Shown: positions 13,101 to 21,999 of the stretch, piece after piece
Layout of the letters: each line of letters starts with the position of its first letter
Position numbering within the stretch: position 1 is the first letter of the stretch
Assembly (NCBI GenBank): GCA_034231615.1
Contig: CM067310.1
Coordinates: 327,501 to 391,500, forward strand
DNA: 64,000 nt
Direction: 5' to 3'
Source: Meghimatium bilineatum
Taxonomy: Eukaryota > Mollusca > Gastropoda > Stylommatophora > Philomycidae
Notes under the pieces: generated by a model
The model's input: only the letters and a program-made list of their open reading frames with translations
The model's database searches: none
Told to the model about the DNA's origin: nothing
Translations under genes and position numbers: made by a program

Positions 13101-16100
13101 CAGAGGGCAACTCATCACACTAAATGATATCCTGTGTGGCACAGAGGCAACTCATCACATTTGATGATATCATGTATGGCACAGAGGGCAACTCATCACA
13201 CTTAATGATATTATGTGTGGCACAGAGGGCAACTCATCACACTTGATGATATCATGTATGGCACAGAGGGCAACTCATCACATTTGATGATATCCTGTGT
13301 GGCACAGAGGGCAACTCATCACACTTAATGATATCCTGTGTGGCACAGAGGGCAACTCATCACACTTAATGATATCCTGTGTGGCACAGAGGGCAACTCA
13401 TCACATTTGATGATATCCTGTGTGGCACAGAGGGCAACTCATCACACTTGATGATATCATGTATGGCACAGAGGGCAACTCATCACATTTGATGATATCC
13501 TGTGTGGCACAGAGGGCAACTCATCACACTTAATGATATCCTGTGTGGCACAGAGGGCAACTCATCACACTTAATGATATCCTGTGTGGCACAGAGGGCA
13601 ACTCATCACACTTGATGATATCCTGTGTGGCACAGAGGGCAACTCATCACACTTGATGATATCCTGTGTGGCACAGAGGGCAACTCATCACACTTGATGA
13701 TATCATTTATGGCACAGAGGGCAACAGGATAATAGGAGCCAGATAAAAGGAACACCTTATATGGAACAAAACAACAGCTCACAAACACATGCATATATCA
13801 CACAATGGCATTGGGTCAAAGGGACCCATGGACCGCTGGATCAGCAACTAACCAACCAGGTTTTCTTACTCATCTTATGCATGTTCACTCCATTACATGA
13901 CATATTCTTTCCAGAATGTTGTCTTTGCAACTGACGTCCTGAACTGACTCTATCATGTGCCAATCTGCCAGCCTTCTCCAATGATAACTTCATACAGTTG
14001 TTGATGTCATCTGTCCATCTCCTTCTAGGTGTAACTCTTTTACTTCCTGGAACTCTGCCCTCTAAGATGAGTCTTTCCATGCCATTGTATCTTTTTTATA
14101 TGTCCAGAAATATTTCAGTTCTCTATGTTCACTCACCTGTGATATATACGTTACTCATTTGTCTAATGTAGGTTTACTTACCTGTGTAAATACCTATAAG
14201 TTATTTACTGGTATTATGCAAGTTTCTAAAACTTTCAAGATTTATTTATCTCTCTTATACAGGTTTTATTTACCTGTGTAAATACCTATAAGTTATTTAC
14301 CTGTATTATACAGGTTTTACCCAGTGTTTAACTTTTACCAACCTGCTGACAAGATTAATTATTAATCCATCAACAAAAATAGGTAAAAATGTAACTAAAA
14401 TACCTATCTTACCAAACTGTGTCCCCCAGTCTCCAATAAAGTTTATCCGTTTCACGTCATGTCCGGCTGCCTCATACATGTTTGCGATTATGTTACCGAT
14501 AATTGTGGATCTCATATGACCTACGTGGAAGGGCTTGGCAATATTCGGTGAACTGAAACACATCGAATATTGAATTTTTCGGTTATTATTACAAATTAAT
14601 TATTATTTTGCTATTTTAATTGTAGTCTGTTCACGCCATAAGTAAGATGGAATCTACCTACATTGACACACACACACACAAACATATTTGAGTGCAGGTG
14701 AAAGCATGGAAGTATGCAAACATTATACTAGAGCATAGAAACAGATGAATGTTTTTATGGATCTAAAATCCAAACCCCTGAACACATACTTCATAACTTC
14801 TCAACATACAATGGCACAGTGACTCAGGACGTGACAATCCTTTTGACTTGAACATTTGGTTGCATGCCTGGAGCAATAGAGAAGTTCGGCAGAACCAGTA
14901 GTCAATTGGTGGCGAGGAATGAGCACAGTGAACCCTATCTTGGCTATAGTGGCTCGGAGCAGTGCATAGGTTGAAATCTACCTTCCTGGAGGTGTGATAG
15001 TTATTCTCTGGCCTGGGATGAGCTGAAAATCCACAGACTTCCCAGCAATATAATGCCATTTAATGGCATTGGGTCAAAGGACATGAACCCATGGACCGCT
15101 GGATCAGCAACCAACCAACCGACTTCTGGGACCTCATTTACCAAAACAGTTATTCTGTCAGATTCACAGTCCATGCTGCGAAAGACCAATATTGATATGA
15201 GTAGATGGCATCTATAGCTACATCCCACCTCCATGGCAACACATGGATTTACTACCCAGGATATACTTGCATCATAGGCACTAATTGATGATTGGTATTA
15301 AGACTAAATGGCTAAAGATGATAGAGCTATACATCCTTGAAAATCACTATAAATTACAGTATGGTACCCTTAACTGATTAATGGTACGTTTGACGGACCA
15401 TCACTAAGGAGTTATGAGGTTTAAGCACAAAAACAGACAAACGACAATACACAAGATATTTTCAGAATTTTGAACCATTAGGCCTTTCTCAAGAGTATAC
15501 AAAGCAAACAGTGAAAAAAAATGAAAACAGTAAAAACTATGTTACCACCACAGAGGCACTATATATATTATTAACATTTAAACAATACAAAGTTCAAGGT
15601 AACAATGATGTATGTGGAAACATGTAGTCATTGAAGCGGGTTTTGTTGAAAATTGGACGGGATATGACAACAGATATAACAAATTATTACCGTATACAAC
15701 ATGGATAGCAATACAATAAGAACCACACCAACACAAATCTAAACAAATGAATGCTCAGAATTAAGTACAAAAGGCTTGAGGGTACCATACTCAAAAATAA
15801 ATCTATTTTCAAGAGCTATAACTATTATGTACAGTTTTAACTTATTATTGATTGTGCTAATAATGATGGTCATTGTAAAGCTATATTGATCTTGTGTTTG
15901 ACATAAAGTACTATTTTTATATACAGTTCTCACTTATTATTGATTGTTCTAATAATGGTCATATTTCCTACTTTCTCCATGGAAAAAAAATAAGGATTGT
16001 TTCAATCCTTAGGACTTGTGAGCAATCTAGCTCTTGTATTCATTTGTTGCAATGGGGAGGTTTCTCCTAGCTCTTGTACTCATTTGTTGCAATGGGGAGG

Positions 16101-19100
16101 TTTCTCTTAGCTCTTATACTCATTTGTTGCAATGGGGAGGTTTATCCTAGCTCTTGTACTCATTTGTTGCAATGGGGAGGTTTATCCTAGCTCTTGTACT
16201 CATTTGTTGCAATGGGGTCTCTCCTAGCTCTTGTATTCATTTGTTGCAATGGGGAGGTTTCTCCTAGCTTTTGTATTTATTTGTTGCAATGGGAAGGTTT
16301 CTCCTAGCTTTTGTATTCATTTCCTGCCAAATACGGATGTGTCGGGCCATTGGCGCAAAATAAAACAGCGACACAACACATTTCCATTCTCTGGACTACA
16401 TCTTGCTGGAAATCTAATAACCTTGGTCGTGCTACAATAGAGATCCAATGGGAGTTTGAGAATAAACGTTGAAGAAGAAGAAGAAGTATGCATTTGTTGC
16501 AATGGGGAGGTTTCTCCTGCATTTTATTTTATACTTAGGAGGCTCCAATTCTCAATGGCGTGCAATTCATTAAGAAACTTCCTTCTCAGAGGGGTAGAGA
16601 TATAATTGTGTGGATAAAGTGCTTCTGCTGAGCTTCTACAAATGGAAAGCTCCACTATCTCTGTTAGGTATATTAGATTCTATTAGAGATTTCCTGTTGC
16701 ATGATGGATGCTCAGTTGTGTCACCTGTGAGACCTTCAGACCTCTTGCATCTGAGGTTTGCATGGTGATAGATTAAGTGATACATGGGGTGAGATAAAAT
16801 TATAGAGAAAGTATGAGTACAACAGAGGATTAAGAAATACTTCTTTTTCTTATGACATATGCCATGTGCTGTTGGTTATCATGTATTTCTACTGCCTTCT
16901 GTTTTGCATTATGTTGATCATTCTCGATACGATGTTCTCCCATGCCACAATGCTAGGTAGTCAAGCATCTTCACTCTTTGTTGTCCCCTGTCCCTCTTCA
17001 ACTTTCCAGTTGTTACAATGTGTTCAATCTTTCCTCTTCTCATTATGTGTCTAAAACATATGGACTTTCTGATTCGAGCAAGCAGCTCTCTTATTTTTGA
17101 ACTAACTTCTTTCAACTTTCAAGATATCTTCATTACGCTTTTATCTGTCAATGGTATTCTTAACATTCTTCTATAAAACCACATCTCTGCTGTCTCTATA
17201 TAACTGTTCTGCTTATTGTCCAAGATTCACATCCATACATAAGAATTGGTTCTATAGAACTCACTTCCTCAGCTGAATTGACAAATATTACATAGGTTTT
17301 TCATCATCTTGTGAAATGTTGCTTTTGCCTGAAACAATTCTACAATTGACTTCTTTCAGATGTTATTCATGTATTCAAATATTTGAATATGTTGTTACAT
17401 TCTGCTGGACATTTATGCTTTGATATTATCATTACTTCAGTTTTTCTGCTATTCAGACTAAGCTGTTTGTTTTGACTTTCTTTTGCTTTTATATTCATCA
17501 TTTCTTGTAACTTTATTTTCAACTGCATCAAAACTGTATCATCAGCAAATCACAGGTTGCTTATATTATGCCCTCCAATCACAGGTTGTTTATATTATGC
17601 CCTCCAATCACAGGTTGCTTATATTATGCCCTTCAATCACAGGTTGTTTATATTATGCCCTTCAATCACAGGTTGTTTATATTATGCCCTCCAATCACAG
17701 GTTGCTTATATTATGCCCTCCAATCACAGGTTGCTTATATTATGCCCTCCAATCACAGGTTGTTTATATTATGCCCTCCAATCACAGGTTGTTTATATTA
17801 TGCCCTCCAATCACAGGTTGTTTATATTAAGCCCTCCAATCACAGGTTGTTTATATTATGCCCTTCAATCACAGGTTGCTTATATTATGCCCTCCAATCA
17901 CAGGTTGTTTATATTATGCCCTCCAATCACAGGTTGCTTATATTATGCCCTCCAATCACAGGTTGTTTATATTATGCCCTCAATCACAGGTTGTTTATAT
18001 TATGCCCTTCAATCACAGGTTGCTTATATTATGCCCTCCAATCACAGGTTGTTTATATTATGCCCTCCAATCACAGGTTGCTTATATTATGCCCTCCAAT
18101 CACAGGTTGTTTATATTATGCCCTCCAATCACAGGTTGTTTATATTATGCCCTCCAATCACAGGTTGTTTATATTAAGCCCTCCAATCACAGGTTGTTTA
18201 TATTATGCCCTTCAATCACAGGTTGCTTATATTATGCCCTCCAATCACAGGTTGTTTATATTATGCCCTCCAATCACAGGTTGCTTATATTATGCCCTCC
18301 AATCACAGGTTGTTTATATTATGCCCTCCAATCACAGGTTGTTTATATTATGCCCTTCAATCACAGGTTGCTTATATTATGCCCTCCAATCACAGGTTGT
18401 TTATATTATGCCCTCCAATCATAGGTTGCTTATATTATGCCCTCCAATCACAGGTTGCTTATATTATGCCCTCCAATCACAGGTTGTTTATATTATGCCC
18501 TCCAATCACAGGTTGTTTATATTATGCCCTCCAATCACAGGTTGTTTATATTATGCCCTTCAATTGAGATTCCTGGCAAATCTTGTATGGATCTCACTAT
18601 CATTTCACTGTATAACATTACTGTAACTGTATGTATAAAAATTAATATACCAGTATAACATTACTATAACAATATAAAATTACCATAACTGTATAACATT
18701 ACTGTAACTGTATGTATAACATTAATATACCTGTATAACATTAATATAACAATATAACATTACTATAACTGTATAACATTACTGTAACTGTATGTATAAC
18801 ATTAATATACCTGTATAACATTACTATAACAATATAACATTACTATAACTGTATAACATTACTGTAACTGTATGTATAACATTAATATACCTGTATAACA
18901 TTACTATAACAATATAACATTACTATAACTGTATAACATTACTATAACTGTATGTATAACATTAATATACCTGTATAACATTACTATAACAATATAACAT
19001 TACTATAACTGTATAACATTACTATAACTGTATAACATTACTATAACCATATAACATTACTATTAAAATTACTATATCTGTATACTATAACCGTATACAA

Positions 19101-20203
19101 ATTACTATAACTGTATAACACTGTATTATTTATTGAACAGACTGGGTGACAGCACACAACCTTGTTTGACCCTATTTGAATGTGTATATAAAGGATAAAA
19201 ATAATAAGATGATAGAATTTACCTGTACTCCACACAGACATGCTCTTTGACCTCATCACCTTCATCCAGATATCCATAGGCCGACTTTCCTAGCCTGATG
19301 TCCTCCAGGACTTTCTGAACAAAGGACATAATAAAATACATTAATTTTTAGAGCCTTGAATTAAAATTACGCAATATCCCCTGGAGGCCTGGAACCGTGT
19401 TGCCCCAGCCCTCACATCACTATTATGTTTATTTGTTACCTGACACTTGAGATTTATCTTTTTAATATTGAATGAACTCACTTCACCCTATTGTGATGGT
19501 TGAAACTGCTTACATTTTCTGAAGCATATGATGTTAGCTGAGACACATGATGTTAGTTGGTATTAAAGATATTTCTACTGAGAAAAGATATAACTGACAT
19601 AATAAGGGGAGGCAATGATTCACAAAATAATGGGAGGCAAAAATTTATCAAAGACCAAAAATATTATGCTGGATGTGATAACATACACATACACAGAATG
19701 ACAGGACATGGAAGTGGCCAGGGGTAAAGGGGGGAAAAAGGTGTGTCATCTCTGAAAGGATCAGAAGATCACATACATCAACATCTGACTGAGACTTTGA
19801 TGCTGGTTTCTAATCAAGAATCAAGATTTTTGTCCAGGATTCCCATATAGAAGTGAAGCAGGAACTGACAGCTGTGGTTTACTGACCTTGATTGCAGTCA
19901 TAAGTCACTGACCACAGTGCTCACACTGCACAGCACCTTGATTCTTTCAAAGAGATCAAAACTGTAAAAATATCTATTCGCAAAAAAAATGTAACAAAAT
20001 TGTTCATATGTTTGGCCTTACTTTTGCAAACTGGTCAGGAACTGTTCTGAAGTGTATGGCTTCTTGATCCAAATCTACCCTCAAATTACCATCAATCTGA
20101 AGCTGCCAAACAAAAATACAACATAAATTTTTCTTCAGTTTAATGAACATTAAAAAAATAAGCATAACAGATTGTGTGCATGCATGAATGTGTGAGTATG
20201 CAA

Positions 20204-20244
<41 letters not shown>

Positions 20245-20354
20245 CATACATACATACATACATACATACATACATACATACATACATACATACATACATA
20301 CATACATACATACATACATACATACATACATACATACATACATACATACATACA

Positions 20355-20400
<46 letters not shown>

Positions 20401-21576
20401 AAAGTTTAAATTTAAGCTGAGTTATGATTGGCTATGGTTATGAGACAATATCATTGTACTCTGAGCAAACTCATAGTTATATATCCCCAGCCACAGAAGA
20501 TGGATGTATGGGGTCTTTGGCATGACAATGCATTTCTATTCTCTGGACTACTCCCCTGCTGGAAATCCAGTAGGATCACTGTCCTGTTACAAGAGAGATC
20601 CAGCGGGAGTTTGAGAACAAACACAGAAGAAGAATATCCCCCAGCATATGACGAGTGGTTAAATATTCTTCTCCCTCCTCACTGCGGCATCCAGTTCTAT
20701 TGGTGACCAAAAGCTGAAAAATTGTTCACCAAGTCATATCTATTGAGGTTGAAAACCACAGCCCACGCAATCAATTCATGCCAGATCAAAGGTCACTCTT
20801 GCAGATTGTTACAACCCCACCCCCCTTCCCCACCCCCACCTATCTCTTGCATACGATTATCCTAGTATGTGTCAACCAGCCAAGTTTGTTCTTAATATAT
20901 AAATAATTATGAGATAAAGAAAAGTGAGACAAAACAACCTACTCACCCGATCTGGATCAACTGATTGTCCATGCAAACATTCTTTAACGGCAGATAACTT
21001 TAACACAAACTGGGAACCACTGCAAAATAGAGGATATGAGTGACTTGATCTTATCAACAATTATACACTCTATTTTTCTCTCGTTACTGTATTTTAATAT
21101 TTCTCTGAGATTTCCATATTTTATATTTTTCTACTATTCTACAATCTGCCATGTATTCCTCTTTATCGAGTTCTTCTTTTCTTGATTCATTCTCAAACAA
21201 CTACAGACTGCAAGATGTAATCAGGAAAATGGATTTTGTTCAGTCAAGTTATACAGTTTGGCTGTGATATATGTGACTTTCAGTCTGACACATCTAACTT
21301 CAGCACGTCTCTGGATCACTTTGATCCTCTTTCTATGAGATGGGACTGCTGACCCCACCACTAAATCCTCCATAGTTGCATCTTACAACATGCATGACAG
21401 GTCACATCAATGCTATACTTTGTTCCCCTTTCAGGCCCTGGCAACACACAAGTAAACTAATAACTTTACCTGAGAGGATCTTTGTGTACCGGTGACACTC
21501 GTATAGCCCGTCTCAACTTCTTAACAATGTTCCGACTTTCTGTGATCTCTTGGCTACTTAGAAAACTTGAGATAAT
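4087..21576 (-). CDS. RARS2: Mitochondrial arginyl-tRNA synthetase, partial gene (10 exons)
   Basis: Class I aminoacyl-tRNA synthetase that charges mitochondrial tRNA-Arg with arginine in the matrix. Ten exons join in frame on the minus strand: 21576-21470, 21019-20947, 20102-20022, 19314-19223, 14552-14413, 12942-12866, 11817-11709, 9742-9669, 6942-6839 and 4182-4087. All have AG acceptors and GT donors and compatible phases, giving about 317 residues. The class I HIGH-type motif is HVGH within [20 protein letters not shown] (exon 6); it is followed by [13 protein letters not shown], and exon 11 carries [11 protein letters not shown]. This order and wording match RARS2 rather than the cytosolic RARS1. 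The C-terminal half of the catalytic domain (with the KMSKS-equivalent region) and the anticodon-binding domain are not in the window. Introns are large and full of minisatellites and LINE fragments. The gene is head to head with CEP76. Confidence 0.93.
4183..4856. other. RARS2 intron, nothing recognised
   Basis: Intron between exons 10 and 11. No exon, repeat array or transposon domain is visible here. Confidence 0.4.
4857..5138. repeat. About 60-bp minisatellite, 5 copies
   Basis: Unit built on GTAGGAGACTTTTTCTCAAA and CAAAACCTCCAGAATTTACT. The copies are diverged, with indels in the second. Confidence 0.8.
5185..5425 (+). mobile_element. LINE ORF2 C-terminal fragment
   Basis: Plus-strand codons read [23 protein letters not shown] and [14 protein letters not shown], the signature downstream of a non-LTR reverse transcriptase. 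It is short and internally deleted. Confidence 0.7.
5540..5680. repeat. Short tandem repeat, 3 copies
   Basis: CGCCTACACCAGTCGGCATG-type blocks recur three times with ATGATGAGA/ATGAATGA spacers. Confidence 0.7.
5725..6735 (-). mobile_element. LINE fragment, reverse transcriptase to 3' end
   Basis: Minus strand: 6726-6520 encodes [15 protein letters not shown] and TYIDHI (reverse transcriptase motifs), with frameshifts. 6049-5843 encodes the C-terminal [16 protein letters not shown] and [13 protein letters not shown] blocks. The 3' end near 5725 has (TATC)n. The same 3' region recurs at 8.56-9.05, 21.79 and 57.09 kb. Confidence 0.75.
6839..6942 (-). CDS. RARS2: RARS2 exon 10
   Basis: 104 bp between a TATTTCAG acceptor and a GA|GTATGT donor. 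It encodes [18 protein letters not shown] and [16 protein letters not shown]. Compare human RARS2 RLGVYFDEYSGES followed by EVLKLLESKGLL. It enters at phase 0 from exon 9. Confidence 0.92.
7140..7405 (+). mobile_element. LINE ORF2 C-terminal fragment
   Basis: Plus strand reads [20 protein letters not shown], a [15 protein letters not shown] block and a diverged [13 protein letters not shown] segment, with frameshifts. It is the same family as the LINE at 78-982. Confidence 0.65.
7640..8170 (-). mobile_element. LINE RNase H region, decayed
   Basis: Minus-strand frames contain [20 protein letters not shown] and [10 protein letters not shown], a retrotransposon RNase H start. A second copy, in plus orientation, lies at 45.53-46.08 kb. 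Several frameshifts are present. Confidence 0.7.
8277..8427 (-). mobile_element. SINE-like element, family S1, copy b
   Basis: Diverged copy of the 150-bp S1 repeat with its tail at the left end. Weak flanking repeat AAATTTAT / AAATTGAT. Confidence 0.65.
8560..9055 (-). mobile_element. LINE 3' region, second copy
   Basis: Same sequence as 5.73-6.20 kb: a TGACCCTTTTGTGCC block near the 3' end, GGGGTAGAAGAGTTCTC, and minus-strand C-terminal codons. It includes a reading [18 protein letters not shown] near 9.00 kb. Confidence 0.65.
9060..9250 (+). mobile_element. LINE C-terminal scrap
   Basis: Plus strand reads [18 protein letters not shown] and a GRRERG block, typical of the end of a LINE ORF2. 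It is about 190 bp and abuts the previous fragment in the opposite orientation. Confidence 0.5.
9331..9649. repeat. 42-bp minisatellite, about 7.5 copies
   Basis: Unit ATATCCAGACTTGTCAGGAT plus ATAGTGTTAAATCACTACCACA. 42 is a multiple of 3, so both strands stay open; the apparent repeat proteins are by-products. Each unit holds an ATATCC...GGATAT inverted pair. Confidence 0.92.
9669..9742 (-). CDS. RARS2: RARS2 exon 9
   Basis: 74 bp, acceptor TATTGTAG, donor CAA|GTAAGT. With one base from exon 8 it encodes [20 protein letters not shown] and NKMYQ, then RLNVQF in exon 10. Human RARS2 reads [20 protein letters not shown] at this point. The exon sits only 20 bp from one minisatellite and about 30 bp from another. 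Confidence 0.9.
9771..10538. repeat. 36-53-bp minisatellite, about 19 copies
   Basis: The basic unit GTTAAATCACATCCACACAT plus ACTGTATCCACAGACT is 36 bp. Early copies carry a 17-bp extension (TTTTACAAGTTAAAGTG). Apparent ORFs are repeat artefacts. Confidence 0.92.
10548..10878. repeat. 20-bp minisatellite in two blocks, seeded in a LINE
   Basis: ATCATCTCTCCATGCCTACA-type units recur at 10548-10692 and 10727-10878. On the minus strand this is GGCATGGAGAGATGATT, which is also present once in the adjoining LINE reading (SLQAWRDD). Confidence 0.85.
10700..11010 (-). mobile_element. LINE ORF2 C-terminal fragment
   Basis: Minus strand encodes [20 protein letters not shown] and [11 protein letters not shown], the YGCESWTL region of a LINE. 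Tandem repeats flank and invade it on both sides. Confidence 0.7.
10988..11532. repeat. 37-bp minisatellite, about 15 copies
   Basis: Unit CTGGACATAGAAGCTAAAGC plus CATCTGAGACATATATC. It starts directly where the LINE fragment ends. CATAGA-type sequence also follows the related LINE copy near 56.34 kb, so the seed may be LINE sequence. Confidence 0.9.
11582..11704. repeat. About 40-bp tandem repeat, 3 copies
   Basis: GAAATCAGAATAAGAAAAAC and AATAATAACCATGAAAAT repeat three times immediately before the RARS2 exon 8 donor (11,708). Confidence 0.8.
11709..11817 (-). CDS. RARS2: RARS2 exon 8
   Basis: 109 bp, acceptor TTTCATAG, donor GAG|GTATTC. It encodes [19 protein letters not shown] and [17 protein letters not shown]. 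It corresponds to human VYVQVNKEAADDKS...FFQRLELG. Confidence 0.92.
11818..12402. other. RARS2 intron with a short 29-bp duplication
   Basis: AATGGCAGGTAGAACAATGT repeats near 12,152 and 12,181. A degenerate LINE-like reading ([13 protein letters not shown]) occurs at about 12,270-12,312 plus. Otherwise nothing is recognised. Confidence 0.5.
12403..12572. repeat. 27-bp minisatellite, about 6.5 copies
   Basis: Unit TCTCATGATGTGTTCCATCT plus TTCCTCT. The unit resembles LINE sequence near 17.03 kb (TGTTCAATCTTTCCTCTTCT, minus-strand RRGKIEHI), so it appears to be an expanded LINE segment. Confidence 0.88.
12585..12745 (-). mobile_element. SINE-like element, family S2, partial
   Basis: Shares CTTCAGCATGGCTT, GATCACTTTGA, CCATGGGATGG, TTGCTATTCTTTA and TTTCAGGTCCCGGCAACACA with the full copy at 50.39 kb. 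It lacks the GAA-tailed end. Confidence 0.7.
12866..12942 (-). CDS. RARS2: RARS2 exon 7
   Basis: 77 bp, acceptor TTGTGTAG, donor AAA|GTCAGT. It encodes (G)[16 protein letters not shown] and THPLLEFLK, continuing GDWGTQFG from exon 6. Human RARS2 has [20 protein letters not shown] here. Confidence 0.92.
13078..13725. repeat. 41-bp minisatellite, about 16 copies
   Basis: Unit GATGATATCCTGTGTGGCAC plus AGAGGGCAACTCATCACACTT. Variants (CATGTATGGC, TTAATG) are interspersed, suggesting higher-order copying. Confidence 0.92.
13795..13860. repeat. Dispersed repeat, GGTTGGTTGC family, reverse
   Basis: ATCACACAATGGCATTGGGT followed by GACCGCTGGATCAGCAAC matches, reversed, the copy at 54.70 kb. Confidence 0.65.
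13860..14090 (-). mobile_element. LINE C-terminal fragment
   Basis: Minus strand encodes [35 protein letters not shown] and GRLAHDR, the end of a LINE ORF2. A cognate lies at 32.26-32.40 kb plus. Confidence 0.7.
14160..14330. repeat. Two-copy direct repeat, about 115 bp
   Basis: TTACCTGTGTAAATACCTAT and AAGTTATTTAC-GGTATTAT occur twice, about 107 bp apart, next to RARS2 exon 6. Confidence 0.6.
14413..14552 (-). CDS. RARS2: RARS2 exon 6 (HIGH motif)
   Basis: 140 bp, acceptor TGTTTCAG, donor TTTG|GTAAGA. It encodes [39 protein letters not shown] and IGDWGTQF. The class I ATP-binding HIGH motif is present as HVGH. Its first base completes the AGT serine codon begun by exon 5. Confidence 0.96.
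14805..15125 (+). mobile_element. Dispersed repeat family C, copy 1
   Basis: About 320 bp similar along its whole length to 52,505-52,815 in the same orientation (GGCACAGTGACTCAGGAC, ATTTGGTTGCATG, AGTAGTCAATTGGTGGC, CAGCAATATAATG, GACCGCTGGATCAG). It ends in the GGTTGGTTGC-type module. No coding signal; the strand is arbitrary. Confidence 0.75.
15240..16022. other. RARS2 intron, nothing recognised
   Basis: AT-rich. An ATACAGTTCTCACTTATTAT-like direct repeat near 15.83 and 15.92 kb is the only structure seen. Confidence 0.4.
16023..16517. repeat. 40-bp minisatellite, interrupted by S1
   Basis: Unit CATTTGTTGCAATGGGGAGG plus TTTCTCCTAGCTCTTGTACT, about 8 copies at 16023-16322. A final piece at 16486-16517 follows the inserted SINE-like element. 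Confidence 0.9.
16323..16485 (+). mobile_element. SINE-like element, family S1, copy c
   Basis: 163-bp copy in plus orientation, from ACGGATGTGTCGGGCCATTG to a (GAA)n tail. GTATTCATTT (16313-16322) and GTATGCATTT (16486-16495) flank it as a 10-bp target-site duplication inside the minisatellite. Confidence 0.8.
16850..18610 (-). mobile_element. LINE ORF2 split by a minisatellite
   Basis: Minus strand, right to left: [15 protein letters not shown] near 18.57 kb, then the 29-bp array. The catalytic FADDTVLM box follows at about 17.54 kb, then [18 protein letters not shown] near 17.43-17.47 kb and the C-terminal [18 protein letters not shown] at 17.04-17.09 kb. The order is that of a non-LTR reverse transcriptase. 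The codon before FADD is TGA. Confidence 0.8.
17545..18562. repeat. 29-bp minisatellite, about 35 copies
   Basis: Unit CCAATCACAGGTTGTTTATA plus TTATGCCCT with C/T variants (TGTTT/TGCTT, CTCC/CTTC). One copy lacks a base near 17.98 kb. 29 is not a multiple of 3, so all three plus frames stay open (up to 352 codons) without being genes. The unit is the LINE codons for EGHNINNL reversed. Confidence 0.95.
18605..19125. repeat. AT-rich minisatellite, about 80-bp higher-order unit
   Basis: TATAACATTACTATAACTGT and TATAACATTAATATACCTGT alternate for about 500 bp, some 100 bp from RARS2 exon 5. Confidence 0.85.
19223..19314 (-). CDS. RARS2: RARS2 exon 5
   Basis: 92 bp, acceptor TTTGTTCAG, donor TACAG|GTAAAT. 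It encodes [19 protein letters not shown] and [11 protein letters not shown], equivalent to human TVLQQVIEDGSKYG...KKIVVEF just before the SSPN motif. Confidence 0.92.
19315..20021. other. RARS2 intron, nothing recognised
   Basis: No exon, array or transposon domain seen between exons 5 and 4. Confidence 0.4.
20022..20102 (-). CDS. RARS2: RARS2 exon 4
   Basis: 81 bp (27 codons, phase 0 at both ends), acceptor TTTGGCAG, donor AAA|GTAAGG. It encodes [18 protein letters not shown] and RTVPDQFAK. Human counterpart is GQRTVNFKINRELLTK. Confidence 0.88.
20209..20400. repeat. (TA)n and (CATA)n microsatellite
   Basis: About 30 bp of (TA)n, then about 150 bp of (CATA)n, then (TA)n again. All MYVC-type and YIHT-type open frames here are artefacts. 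It lies about 100 bp upstream of RARS2 exon 4. Confidence 0.97.
20491..20633 (+). mobile_element. SINE-like element, family S1, copy d
   Basis: Plus-oriented copy (CTATTCTCTGGACTAC, GAGATCCAGCGGGAGTTTGA, GAAGAA tail). ATATCCCCAGC at 20481-20491 and ATATCCCCCAGC at 20634 flank it. Confidence 0.75.
20947..21019 (-). CDS. RARS2: RARS2 exon 3
   Basis: 73 bp, acceptor TTTTGCAG, donor CGG|GTGAGT. It encodes [18 protein letters not shown] and SVDPDR. N-terminal additional domain region, poorly conserved; accepted because it links exons 2 and 4 in phase. Confidence 0.82.
21297..21452 (-). mobile_element. SINE-like element, family S2, partial
   Basis: CTTCAGCACGTCTCTGGATC, CATGCATGACAGGT and CTTTCAGGCCCTGGCAACAC align with the 5' half of S2 at 50.52-50.66 kb. 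Confidence 0.65.
21470..21576 (-). CDS. RARS2: RARS2 exon 2
   Basis: 107 bp, acceptor TTCATTGCAG, donor CTCAG|GTAAAG. It encodes [19 protein letters not shown] and [16 protein letters not shown]. It lines up with LITSISAVPISQKE of human RARS2, so a short first exon with the targeting peptide must lie upstream. Confidence 0.82.
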
Positions 21577-21699
21577 CTGCAATGAATAAACAAATGTCAA
21601 CAATTGTTTTTTACATTTACTACAAAAGACAGCAGTGGACCACCAGACCAACCATCAGGCAACAGACAAAGCTTGGAACAAGGTAATGCAGTATTTCTA

Positions 21700-21885
21700 A
21701 CCACTGGAAACACACATAATCTATCTATCTATACCCACAGGAAACACACATAATCTATCTATCTATACTAACTGGAAACACACATAATCTATCCATACAT
21801 TGTGACCCTTTTGTACCTACTGGCGTAAGGGGTAGAAGAGTTCTCAGCAGTTGGCCTCTCTGTGTTGTAAGCTTGTTTGTTTTCC
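21700..21885. repeat. Tandem repeat plus LINE 3' end
   Basis: GGAAACACACATAATCTATC repeats three times at 21706-21792. It is followed by the LINE 3' block GTGACCCTTTTGTACC and GGGGTAGAAGAGTTCTC also seen at 5.74 and 8.58 kb. Confidence 0.7.
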
Positions 21886-21999
21886 AGACTGGAGAGCTTG
21901 AAGCACTGACCTTGCATCTGTCAAGAATACCACGGGCTATGGGCCAGGGTTGGAGTTCAGCAGTTTTTCATTTGCCACCCTAATTGCTTGGATTTCTGA

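Noticed and set aside
13078..13725. Possible CRISPR array (regular 41-bp units)
   Set aside because: Units are tandem without unique spacers, and the window is clearly eukaryotic.
17483..18658. Long overlapping open frames (up to 352 codons) of a repeat protein
   Set aside because: They come from a 29-bp tandem array that stays open in all plus frames; no start context, splice or homology supports a protein, and the unit is LINE-derived.
20004..20409. MYVC/YIHT repeat open frames
   Set aside because: Simple (CATA)n microsatellite; only the left end overlaps real RARS2 exon 4.
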